64,000 nt of DNA from Labilithrix sp. (lineage in GTDB: Bacteria > Myxococcota_A > Polyangia > Polyangiales > Polyangiaceae). Shown piece by piece: positions 52,812-60,494 of this stretch. The position numbers and the translations under genes were made by a program. The stretch spans positions 62,001 to 126,000 of the forward strand of contig JAHBWE010000004.1 of NCBI GenBank assembly GCA_019637155.1, in the 5' to 3' direction. The notes under the pieces were generated by a model. It was given only the letters and a program-made list of their open reading frames with translations, ran no database searches and was not told where the DNA came from. Each line of letters opens with the position of its first letter. Position 1 is the stretch's first letter.

Positions 52812-53881
52812 GCGGGAGTGGGGCCCTTCCACGTGGAGGAGCCCTCCTCACGCGCGGCCCACGCCATGTCGCGATCGGCGCTCGCCGCGAGGTCGTCGCG
52901 CGTGACGACGATGATGCCGATGTCCTTTCCGCGGAGGAGATCGACCGCGCGTCGGGCGGCGGTCTCGGCGTTCGAGCCTGCGGTGAGCCACTCGTGGACG
53001 GCGCGCGCGAGGCCGGCCTCGACGATGCGTTCGCCCGTGCCCGTCGCGGCGGCGGCGCCGTGTTTTCCGGCGTAGAGACCGGCGCCGAGGATCGGGACGT
53101 CGCCGACGCGCCCGCGCAGGGTGATCGCGGTCCCGCCGGTCGAGAGCGCCACGCCGAAGCGTCCGTCGCTCGCGCGCACGGCGACACCGACGGTGTCCGT
53201 GCTCGCCCCGGCGTCGCGCGGCGCGGCGGCGTCGAACGGGCGCGCGACGAGCCCGGCGTCCTCGAGCGGGCGCTCGAAGTTCCAGCGCGCACGCCAGTCG
53301 AAGGCGCTCCACGCGGACGGGATCGACGGATCGCCGGCGAGGAGCTTCTGCTGCAGCTCGACTGTGCGATCGCGCGATGCCGGCGTCGTCGGATCGTGGA
53401 CGGGCATGCCGAGCGTGCGCGCGAAGCGGGTCGCGCCGTCGCCGGCGAGGAGGACGTGCGGCGTGTCGAGGACGGCGCGCGCGACCTTGACCGGGTTCTT
53501 GACCTCTTCGATCCCGGCGACCGCGCCGAAGCGGCCTTCGGACGTCATCACCGACGCGTCCATCTGGACCGTCGTCCCGTCGAGCCGGACGCGCGATCCG
53601 GTGCCGGCGTTGAAGCGCGGATCGTCCTCGAGGACGGTGACACCTTCGACTGCGGCGTCGACGGGCTCGGCGCCGCGGGCGAGCGCGCGCAGCGCGGCGT
53701 CGACGGCGCTCCGGCATCCGTCGGCGGCGTGGGGCGGCGTGCCCACGCCGGCGTGGGCGATCGCGCCGGCCGGGCGCCGGGGCGGAGGCGTCGCGGCCGG
53801 CGCCGGATCGGCGTCGCGCGAGCACCCGAGCGCGGCGGGCGCGAGCGCGAAGATGCAGAGCCAGGCGCGCGTCGTCTTCAT
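52802..53881 (-). CDS. Isoaspartyl peptidase/L-asparaginase 2 family lipoprotein
   Basis: A 359-residue Ntn-hydrolase of the plant-type asparaginase family, starting at ATG 53881 (signal with lipobox APAALGC, Cys20). Family motifs: PHAADGCRSAVDAALRAL, FNAGTGSRVRLDGTTVQMDA, AGIEEVKNPVKVARAVLD, and the nucleophile Thr230 in GASTDTVGVAV, where the precursor would cleave itself. STGG at 247-250 lies in the active site. It would hydrolyse beta-aspartyl peptides or asparagine. An exported, membrane-anchored form is less usual than the cytoplasmic type. The small ORF at 53878-54012 overlaps its start. Confidence 0.88.
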   Translation of the reverse strand: MKTTRAWLCIFALAPAALGCSRDADPAPAATPPPRRPAGAIAHAGVGTPPHAADGCRSAVDAALRALARGAEPVDAAVEGVTVLEDDPRFNAGTGSRVRLDGTTVQMDASVMTSEGRFGAVAGIEEVKNPVKVARAVLDTPHVLLAGDGATRFARTLGMPVHDPTTPASRDRTVELQQKLLAGDPSIPSAWSAFDWRARWNFERPLEDAGLVARPFDAAAPRDAGASTDTVGVAVRASDGRFGVALSTGGTAITLRGRVGDVPILGAGLYAGKHGAAAATGTGERIVEAGLARAVHEWLTAGSNAETAARRAVDLLRGKDIGIIVVTRDDLAASADRDMAWAAREEGSSTWKGPTPAQL

Positions 53882-54012
53882 CGGGGTCGCCGGAGCTCCT
53901 GCTCGAGCTCCGGGAAGTAGCGCGCGACGTCGATGACGTCGAACCGGCGCAGGATCGAGCTCTCGACGCCGCCGAACATCGCGCCGGCCGCGGTTTCGCG
54001 AAGGGAGATCAT
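53878..54012 (-). CDS. Small ORF coupled to the asparaginase-like gene
   Basis: 44 codons: MISLRETAAGAMFGGVESS, then ILRRFDVIDVARYFPELEQ and a basic end. It stops within the ATG of the gene at 53881 (ATGA). An upstream GAAAGGAAGGA at about 54023-54033 is a good ribosome-binding site, although somewhat far from the ATG. The charged, helical sequence looks like a real small protein, but no homolog can be named and the ORF could also be a leader. Confidence 0.45.
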   Translation of the reverse strand: MISLRETAAGAMFGGVESSILRRFDVIDVARYFPELEQELRRPR

Positions 54013-54095
54013 CGCGCCGCACGATCCTTCCTTTCGCGCGGGATGTCCACGCTGGCGCGGCCGGTCCGGTCACGAAGTGGGGCCAGACCGCGCTC

Positions 54096-54431
54096 TCAGG
54101 GCGCGTCGGTCCGTGACGCGTGGCGGCGGCCCCACGCGCAGAGGGCGGCGATGATGGGGCGCAACGTGAGACCGAGCTTCGTCACGGAGTACTCCACGCG
54201 GGGAGGGACCTCGGCGAAGACCTTCCGCTTCACGATCCCGTGCGCCTCCATCTCGCGCAGCGCCTGGACGAGGACCTTCTGGCTCGCGCCGGGGCAGAGC
54301 CGGTGAAGCTCCGAGAGGCGCTTCGGACCTTCGAAGAGGAAGTACAGGATGTACGCCTTCCAGCGGCCGCCGATGACCTTGAGGGCGCGCTCCGCGGGGA
54401 CGATCGGAAGCTCTTTGAGGATCGCGGCCAT
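54096..54431 (-). CDS. HxlR-family transcriptional regulator
   Basis: A 111-residue winged helix-turn-helix protein of the HxlR type: ALKVIGGRWKAYILYFLFEGPKRLSELHRLCPGASQKVL, EMEAHGIVKRKVFAEVPPRVEYSVTKLGLTLRPII. The start at 54431 was chosen over TTG at 54440. HxlR proteins often respond to electrophiles or aldehydes and repress a divergent oxidoreductase gene. Here the divergent gene is the SDR at 54497, and an inverted repeat lies between. One Cys (RLCPGAS) could be redox-active, which is only speculation. Confidence 0.9.
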   Translation of the reverse strand: MAAILKELPIVPAERALKVIGGRWKAYILYFLFEGPKRLSELHRLCPGASQKVLVQALREMEAHGIVKRKVFAEVPPRVEYSVTKLGLTLRPIIAALCAWGRRHASRTDAP

Positions 54432-54432
54432 G

Positions 54433-54448
54433 CTTACCAAAAGGTAAG
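54433..54448. promoter_or_regulatory. Perfect inverted repeat, probable HxlR operator
   Basis: CTTACC-AAAA-GGTAAG is a perfect 6-bp inverted repeat immediately before the HxlR start codon and 49 bp before the SDR start. Its position between divergent genes and the AT-rich centre in a very GC-rich context suggest an operator that controls both. HxlR family members commonly bind GTA-containing palindromes. Confidence 0.7.
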
Positions 54449-54496
54449 TATGGCATGAATTGGTCTATAGGCGCAGGACGGGAGGTACGGCATCCA

Positions 54497-55249
54497 ATGG
54501 GCATGACCACCTCACCCATCGCCCTCGTCACCGGCGGCAGCCGCGGCATCGGCCGCAGTGTCGCCCTCCACCTCGCCGACCGCGGCGCCGACGTCATCCT
54601 CACCTACCGGGAGCGTGAAGACGAAGCGCGCGCCGTCGTGAAGGACATCGAAGCGAGAGGCCGCCGCGCCTCCGCGCTTCCGCTCGACGTCGGGCGCGCC
54701 GCGACGTTCGCGGGCTTCGTCGCCGAGCTCCAGCGCGTGCTCGAGGGGCGTCCGCTCGACTACCTCGTCAACAACGCCGGCGGAGGCCACGGCGCGCCCT
54801 TCGCGGAGGTGACGGAGGCCGACGTCGACGCGCTGCTCGCCGTCCACTTCAAGGGTCCGTTCTTCCTCACGCAGAAGCTCGTCCCGCTGATGGCCGACGG
54901 CGGCGCGATCGTGAACGTGACGACGGGGCTCACGCGCTACACGTACCCCGGCCAAGCCGCGTACGCGTCGGTCAAAGGCGCGCTCGAAGTCCTGACGCGC
55001 CAGCTCGCGCGCGAGCTCGGGCCGCGCCGCATCGCGGTGAACGCCGTCGCGCCGGGCGGCATCGCGACCGACTTCGGCGGCGGCGTCATGCGAGACCCCG
55101 ACGTCCAGTCCTACGTCGTCGCGCAGACGCCGCACGGCCGGGTCGGCGTCCCCGACGACGTCGGCGCCATCGTCGCGCTCCTCGTCGACCCCGCCACCCG
55201 CTGGATGACCGGCCAGCGCCTCGAGCTCACCGGCGGCTTCGGCCTCTGA
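54497..55249 (+). CDS. Short-chain dehydrogenase/reductase
   Basis: A 250-residue classical SDR from the ATG at 54497 (GGGAGGT 10-16 bp upstream; the next ATG is at 54503). It has TGGSRGIG (12-19), NNAGG (92-96), Y156-x-x-x-K160 in AAYASVKGAL, and the C-terminal WMTGQRLELTGGFGL. The catalytic Ser position is Thr (NVTTGL, 141-145). It resembles FabG/3-oxoacyl reductases and may use NADPH. Likely regulated by the divergent HxlR protein. Confidence 0.92.
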   Translation: MGMTTSPIALVTGGSRGIGRSVALHLADRGADVILTYREREDEARAVVKDIEARGRRASALPLDVGRAATFAGFVAELQRVLEGRPLDYLVNNAGGGHGAPFAEVTEADVDALLAVHFKGPFFLTQKLVPLMADGGAIVNVTTGLTRYTYPGQAAYASVKGALEVLTRQLARELGPRRIAVNAVAPGGIATDFGGGVMRDPDVQSYVVAQTPHGRVGVPDDVGAIVALLVDPATRWMTGQRLELTGGFGL

Positions 55250-55402
55250 CCGTTCGGAGCTGCAAAAGTCCGCTGTCGCCGTGCTCACTCGCGCGGCGAC
55301 ACTGAGGGGTGGGTGCACCAGCGGCGTTGCGCAACCTGGCTCGCAACTGCATGAAATGACATAAGACTACATTGTGGTGCAAGATGTGCTTCGAGCCACG
55401 TC

Positions 55403-58327
55403 ATGCTTCGGCGTGCGGCCTTCCTTCTCCTTATGTCCCTCTCGGCGTGCTCCTTCGTCGAGGACGCCGGCGGCTCCTCGAGTGAGGTCAACGAAGGGGG
55501 TGAGCATCGCGGGACGCTCTCGTTCCCCGACGATCCGTTCATCGTCAACGCCGGCACGTCCGAGCCGCGGTGGGTGAAGCTCTCGATCCTCACGAGCGAG
55601 CCCGGGCGCGTCTACTTCCAGGACTCGAACAAGCTCCCCTTCCACCTCGACTTCGCGCGGAAGCACCTGCCTGGGTTCGCCGGGACGTCGCCGGGCGACT
55701 TCGCGCGCGCGTCGCTGAAGGCCGAGGGGCAGCGCGTGATCGTCGGCGCCGTGCTCATGCCGCCGCGCGGCGACGTGATGGAGTACGGCATCCAGCTCCT
55801 CCGCGAGGACGAGTACTCGCGCGAGGACGTCAAGCGCCTCCACGATCTCGTGAAGAGCAAGATCAACGTCGCGGAGGGGAGGCGCGCGACCGTGTTCTAC
55901 ATGCCGAGCTACGAGCAAGCCGCCGCGGCCGAGCGCGAGCGCGGCTGGCTCGCGGAGAACGGCGTCGTGATCGGATCGCCCGCGCGCTGGCTCGCCGGCG
56001 ACGCTTGCTACTCCGACGGCTGGGCGTTCGGGCGCGCGAAGTTCGTCCCCGGCTCCGAGATCAAGCGGGCGCACCTCGAAGGGCGCCTGAAGCCCGAGGA
56101 CATCCTCGTCACCGACGGCGTGCCGGCGGAGGTGCCGTTCGTCGCCGGCATCGTCGCGCTCGCGCCGTCGACGCCGAGCTCGCACGTCGCGATCCTCTCG
56201 AAGACCTGGGGGATCCCCTTCGTGTACCCGCAGAGCGAGAGCGAGCGCGCCCGCGTGCGCGCGCTCGAGGGCAAGGAGATCGCGCTTCGCACGACGGCGG
56301 CGTCGGACGTCTTCGGCCAGGCGACGTGCAAGCTCGACGTCATCGAGCCGAAGGGCGAGATCGACGCGCAGACCCGCGCCGACATCGCCGCGCTGCGCCG
56401 GCCCGCGCCAGTGACGATCCCGAAGAAGACGCGCCTCGGCGCGCTCACGAAGCCGAGCGTCGAGCTCGGACCTGCGGACGCGAAGTACTTCGGCGGCAAG
56501 GCGTCGAACTTCGGCACCCTCCGGCGCACCATCCCCGCGAGCTCGCCGAACGCCCTCGGCGTCTCGTTCGACCTGTGGGACGCGTTCGTCGCGCAGACGC
56601 TGCCGGCAGGAAAGACCTTGCGCGAGGAGATCGACGCGCGCATCGGCGGCCTCACGTTCCCGCCCGACATCCCCGCGCTCGAGGCGAAGCTCGTGCAGCT
56701 CCGCGAGATGATCGAGGACGACGCGGCGCTGCCGCCCGCGCTGAGGACGCAGCTCTTCGCCGACCTCCGCGCGTTCGGCTTCGATCCGAAGGTGAAGATC
56801 CGCTTCCGCAGCTCCACCAACGTGGAGGACGGCGAGACGCTGAGCGGCGCCGGCCTCTACGACAGCTTCAGCGGCTGCCTCGCCGACGACCTCGACGCCG
56901 ACACGGCCGGCCCGAGCCTCTGCGATCCGGGCGAGGCGAAGGAGCGCGGCGTCGAGCGCGCGATCAAGAAGGTCTTCGCGAGCTTCTTCAACACGAACGC
57001 GGTGCTCGAGCGCATCAAGTACGGCATCGACGAGGACGACGTCGGGATGGCGCTCGCGGTGCACCTCTCGTTCCCCGACGAGCGCGAGGCCGCGAACGGC
57101 GTCGCGACGGTGAAGCTCGACTCGTTCAGCACGACGATGGAGCTCGTGACCCAGCTCGGCGCCGAGTCCGTCACGAACCCGGAGCCGGGCGCGCTGCCGG
57201 AGACGGTGACCGCGCAGATCTACGACTTCGGCGACGGGCCGAGCGAGCCGAGCGTCGTCTTCGGACAGGGCTCCACCCGCGTCGCGCTCGGCGCGAAGGT
57301 GATGACGTGGGAGAAGGACTACGTCGACCTCGCGCAGCTCATCGCGAAGGCGTCCGCCGCGTTCAAGAAGGACCACGCCGTCGCCGCCAACGCCGAGCTC
57401 GCGCTCGACATCGAGTACAAGAAGGACACCGACGGCTCGCTCTGGCTCAAGCAGATCCGCGCGATCCCGCAGCGCAGCAACGTGCCGTCGCTCGTGCCCG
57501 TCCTCCTCAACGAAGGGGCCGAGCTCTGCACGTTCCAGGGGGAGGCGGGCAACGTGCTCGGCAACCACCGCCTCAAGACGCGCGGCCGCCTCGACACGAA
57601 GAACGTCCGGCTCGCGCCGGAGACGATCGCACGCGCCTCCGTCGTCGCGAAGCTCGCGTGGGGGCCGTTCGGCGAGGGCGATCCGTCGACGTTCGCGGGC
57701 TCTTCGCACGCCGTCACCGATCGGGTCATCGCCGACACGTGGACCGCGCCGTTCGGCACCCTCACGCTCGCGAACACCGCGCGCCGGCTCGTCGCGCCGT
57801 CGGAGACGCCGCTCGTCGTCGCGCGCGACTTCGGCTGGCACTTCGAGGCGAAGTACACGACGCCGCGCGCGGGCTTCCTCGGCGCCGGCGAGATCGTCAC
57901 CGTCAGGAGCGACGAAGCGTGGGTCTCCGAGTGCGTCGCCGACGATCAGGTCGCGCCCGACACGAAGGAGCTCCGCGTCGCCGGCCCGCGCGGCCTCGAG
58001 GTGACGACGCGCTATCGCTACCGCAAGGCGATCGGACCCTTCGAGAAGACCGCCTCGCTCGGGCGCTGGGAGTCGACCGAGATCCGCGGCCTCACGAGCG
58101 CGCCGATCGTCCTCCGCGGCTACTTCTCGCAGACGTTCCGTCCCGGTCACCACAACTTCGACGAGGACTTCGCGTTCGAGCCCGCGCTCGAAGAGGGCCT
58201 CCCCGCCGCGCAGGCGGCGGAGCTCGAGGCGAAGGACATCCAGACGATCTTCCTGCTCAACGCCGCCGCAGGGTCCGGCCGCTTCTACGTGCTCCGCAAG
58301 AGCACGCAGCAGATCGAGGCGCTCTGA
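55403..58327 (+). CDS. Exported PEP-synthase/PPDK-like lipoprotein
   Basis: A 974-residue lipoprotein (signal MLRRAAFLLLMSLSAC, Cys16). About residues 230-300 resemble a phosphohistidine domain with His261 in STPSSHVAILSKTWGIPFVY. Residues 355-740 are an ATP-grasp domain of the pyruvate phosphate dikinase type: YFGGKASNFGTL near 362, IRFRSSTNVEDGETLSGAGL near 466, FFNTNAVLERIKYGI near 535, ELALDIEYKKDTDGSLWLKQIRAIP near 715. The C-terminal 240 residues are unassigned. ATP is normally lacking outside the cytoplasm, so substrate and role are unclear. Similar domain proteins occur in Myxococcota. Confidence 0.8.
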   Translation: MLRRAAFLLLMSLSACSFVEDAGGSSSEVNEGGEHRGTLSFPDDPFIVNAGTSEPRWVKLSILTSEPGRVYFQDSNKLPFHLDFARKHLPGFAGTSPGDFARASLKAEGQRVIVGAVLMPPRGDVMEYGIQLLREDEYSREDVKRLHDLVKSKINVAEGRRATVFYMPSYEQAAAAERERGWLAENGVVIGSPARWLAGDACYSDGWAFGRAKFVPGSEIKRAHLEGRLKPEDILVTDGVPAEVPFVAGIVALAPSTPSSHVAILSKTWGIPFVYPQSESERARVRALEGKEIALRTTAASDVFGQATCKLDVIEPKGEIDAQTRADIAALRRPAPVTIPKKTRLGALTKPSVELGPADAKYFGGKASNFGTLRRTIPASSPNALGVSFDLWDAFVAQTLPAGKTLREEIDARIGGLTFPPDIPALEAKLVQLREMIEDDAALPPALRTQLFADLRAFGFDPKVKIRFRSSTNVEDGETLSGAGLYDSFSGCLADDLDADTAGPSLCDPGEAKERGVERAIKKVFASFFNTNAVLERIKYGIDEDDVGMALAVHLSFPDEREAANGVATVKLDSFSTTMELVTQLGAESVTNPEPGALPETVTAQIYDFGDGPSEPSVVFGQGSTRVALGAKVMTWEKDYVDLAQLIAKASAAFKKDHAVAANAELALDIEYKKDTDGSLWLKQIRAIPQRSNVPSLVPVLLNEGAELCTFQGEAGNVLGNHRLKTRGRLDTKNVRLAPETIARASVVAKLAWGPFGEGDPSTFAGSSHAVTDRVIADTWTAPFGTLTLANTARRLVAPSETPLVVARDFGWHFEAKYTTPRAGFLGAGEIVTVRSDEAWVSECVADDQVAPDTKELRVAGPRGLEVTTRYRYRKAIGPFEKTASLGRWESTEIRGLTSAPIVLRGYFSQTFRPGHHNFDEDFAFEPALEEGLPAAQAAELEAKDIQTIFLLNAAAGSGRFYVLRKSTQQIEAL

Positions 58328-58540
58328 TCACTGGCCTTCGTACGTCTCGACCTGCACCGGCCGCCTCCCCGAGCCGAGGTGGGGGTACACGAAGACGAGA
58401 CCGAGCCAGTAGAGGACGCAGAACGCGCTCGTGGCGATCGCGCTACGGCGCACGGCGCTCTTGACCGATCCGCCACGCGCGGCGACGAGCGGGATGAGCA
58501 CCGTCGCGAAGAGGATGCTGATGAGCAGGGCCTTCTGCAT
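58328..58540 (-). CDS. Small membrane protein
   Basis: A 70-residue protein with two predicted membrane helices (ALLISILFATVLIPLVAAR and ATSAFCVLYWLGLVFVYPHLG) separated by a basic loop (SVKSAVRRS), ending in a polar tail. The stop is directly next to the stop of the convergent gene at 58327. No function recognised; hydrophobicity pattern and coding bias support it as a real gene. Confidence 0.6.
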   Translation of the reverse strand: MQKALLISILFATVLIPLVAARGGSVKSAVRRSAIATSAFCVLYWLGLVFVYPHLGSGRRPVQVETYEGQ

Positions 58541-58576
58541 GACGCATCCATTCTTGCACCTTCCGGGCCGAACGCG

Positions 58577-59710
58577 TCACCACTTGTGCGCGAGGCGCGC
58601 CTTCGTCATGCGGCCCCACGGCGTCGGCTCGAGCGGCGCGCCCGCGATGCACTGGTTCTTCCGCTCGGTGACGAGGTTCGGCGGGCAGTTGTTGTGGAAC
58701 GACCACGCGAGCCACGGCACGTCGTGGCGCTCGGCGACGTCCCACAGCTTCGTGCAGTCCTCGGGGAACATCGTGACGTCCTGGTTCTGGAGCGGCCCCA
58801 TCTCGCCGATGACGACGGGGAGCGAGCGCGCCGGGCGCACGACGAGCTCGTCGAACCGGTTCGCTCGGTTGTAGACGTGCGTCTCGTACGCGACGTTGAC
58901 GCCGTTGCCCGCCGTGATCGGGTGCGTGACGTAGTAGTCGAGCGAGCGCCCGTAGTCGCGCGTCCCCTGCACCGTGACGACGTGCGGACGCTCCGGGCGC
59001 TCCACCGATCGGATCGCGGCGACCGCGCCGTTCATCGCCGCCCACACCTCCGCGTCTTGCTTGCCGTCCCAGTTGTCCTTCGGCTCGTTGACGATCCCGA
59101 ACATCACGAACGGCATGTCGCGCAGCGCGCCGGCGAGCTTCTTCCACACGAGCGCGGTCTTCGCCGACGGCCAGCCGAGCGGCGTGAAGGTGGGGTCTTG
59201 CCAGAGCGAGACGAGGACGTAGACGCCCTTCTTCTTCCCGACGTGCCCGATCATCCGCATCACGTCGCGGAAGTAGTCCTCGTCGTCGAGGATGTTCCGG
59301 TAGTGCGTGCGCGCGTTCCCGATCTTCGCCCTCCCGTCGTCGGGGTAGGCCTCGAGGAGGAGGCGGAGGAAGCTCGCGTTCCACTCGTCGGTGAGGACGT
59401 CGATGCGGCGGAGCACCTCCGAGACGACCGGCGGGGCGAAGGAGCAGGAGTCGCAGGCGCGTGTATCATGCACGTTGGCGCCGCGGCCGTGGAACGGCTT
59501 GCCGTTCGGGAGGCGGATGCGCTTGTCCTTCACCTCGAGCCACGGCGTGATGAGACCTTCGCCGCTCGGCGCCTTCGCGTCCGGCGGGGCGCTCGCGGGT
59601 GCGACCGTCGTCTCCGGCTCCGGCGGCGGAGCCCACGCCGACGGCGAGGACGGCGGACGATCGCCGCACGCCGCCGCCGCCGCGAGCGCCACGACGGCGA
59701 GCCGCTTCAC
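58577..59710 (-). CDS. Glycoside hydrolase family 5 (cellulase-type) lipoprotein
   Basis: A 377-residue protein starting at GTG, overlapping the upstream gene as GTGA. Signal VKRLAVVALAAAAAC gives a lipoprotein. A Pro/Ala linker leads to the TIM barrel: PFHGRGANVHDT near 72, NASFLRLLLEAYP near 111, the acid/base Glu209 in FGIVNEPKDNWDG, AYETHVYN near 275, and nucleophile Glu303 in VVIGEMGP. This is the GH5 pattern of endoglucanases and mannanases. Surface-anchored, cutting beta-glycans; the exact substrate is not visible. Confidence 0.9.
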   Translation of the reverse strand: MKRLAVVALAAAAACGDRPPSSPSAWAPPPEPETTVAPASAPPDAKAPSGEGLITPWLEVKDKRIRLPNGKPFHGRGANVHDTRACDSCSFAPPVVSEVLRRIDVLTDEWNASFLRLLLEAYPDDGRAKIGNARTHYRNILDDEDYFRDVMRMIGHVGKKKGVYVLVSLWQDPTFTPLGWPSAKTALVWKKLAGALRDMPFVMFGIVNEPKDNWDGKQDAEVWAAMNGAVAAIRSVERPERPHVVTVQGTRDYGRSLDYYVTHPITAGNGVNVAYETHVYNRANRFDELVVRPARSLPVVIGEMGPLQNQDVTMFPEDCTKLWDVAERHDVPWLAWSFHNNCPPNLVTERKNQCIAGAPLEPTPWGRMTKARLAHKW

Positions 59711-60270
59711 TTCGCCAGCGACGCGTTCAGGACGACCGAGCCGAGGAACTTGGGGCGACCGACCTCGTCCACGGTGCGGGAGGCGGCGACGGTGCTGGTC
59801 TCGCCGATGAAGACGCCCAGGAGCGCGGCGTCGACGTTCTGCGCCATCGGCACCGTGGTGGCGTTCACGGTGACGAGGTTCAGGACGACGATGCAGCGCT
59901 TGCCGCGGCTCGTGATGCTCTGGATCTGCGCGAGCATCCGGTTCATGTCCTTGAGGCCGAGCTGGCGCGCGTCGAACACGGTGAGCTCCTGGCCGAGCTC
60001 GCTCGCGAGGCGGGCCATGCCATGTGCGATCTCGAGGATGCCGTCCGGGTCGCGCTTGCTCGAGCCAATGAAGGCGAGCGACTGCCAGTCGTGCTGCTGG
60101 CACCGGAGCCAGAGACGCTGCCAGACCGGGTCCATGGTGTTGGACCCGGAAGGTCCCGTCCCCATCCCCGTATCGAGCATCATCAAGGGCGGATTCGGAT
60201 GATGAGACATGGCCGGAGGAGGGTCGCTGATGGGAGTCCCGAGCGGGGGAGGCGCGTCGCTATGCGGCAC
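59707..60270 (-). CDS. Degenerate P-loop ATPase-like protein (BY-kinase/CpsD-related)
   Basis: A 187-residue protein; GTG at 60270 and ATG at 60210 are the candidate starts. After a Pro/Gly linker the fold reads WQSLAFIGSSKRDPDGILEI, GQELTVFDARQLGL, KRCIVVLNLVTVNATTVPMA, AALLGVFIGETSTVAASRTVDEVGRPKFLGSVVLNA. The order resembles the C-terminal domain of bacterial tyrosine autokinases (Walker A, A', B), but the Gly-rich Walker A Lys-Thr is not in place, so ATP binding is doubtful. It overlaps the GH5 gene by 4 bp. Possibly a polysaccharide-export accessory protein; inference only. Confidence 0.6.
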   Translation of the reverse strand: MPHSDAPPPLGTPISDPPPAMSHHPNPPLMMLDTGMGTGPSGSNTMDPVWQRLWLRCQQHDWQSLAFIGSSKRDPDGILEIAHGMARLASELGQELTVFDARQLGLKDMNRMLAQIQSITSRGKRCIVVLNLVTVNATTVPMAQNVDAALLGVFIGETSTVAASRTVDEVGRPKFLGSVVLNASLAK

Positions 60271-60494
60271 GGTACCTCGGCGGGAGTCGGCACGGTCGAG
60301 TATATCCAAAACTTCCTCCAAACGGCTTCTAACGTGGGGCGGGCAGCACATGCTGTGGCGAAGATGCCGGCGCGACCCGGGCACGTCCGCGCGAGAAGCG
60401 CGGCTGAACCGTGGGCGTTCGCGTCGGGGCCGTCAGCATGCGCGTTGCCTCCAGACAAAGCGCGTGCCGGCCTGCTAGAACTTCCTGAGGCGCC

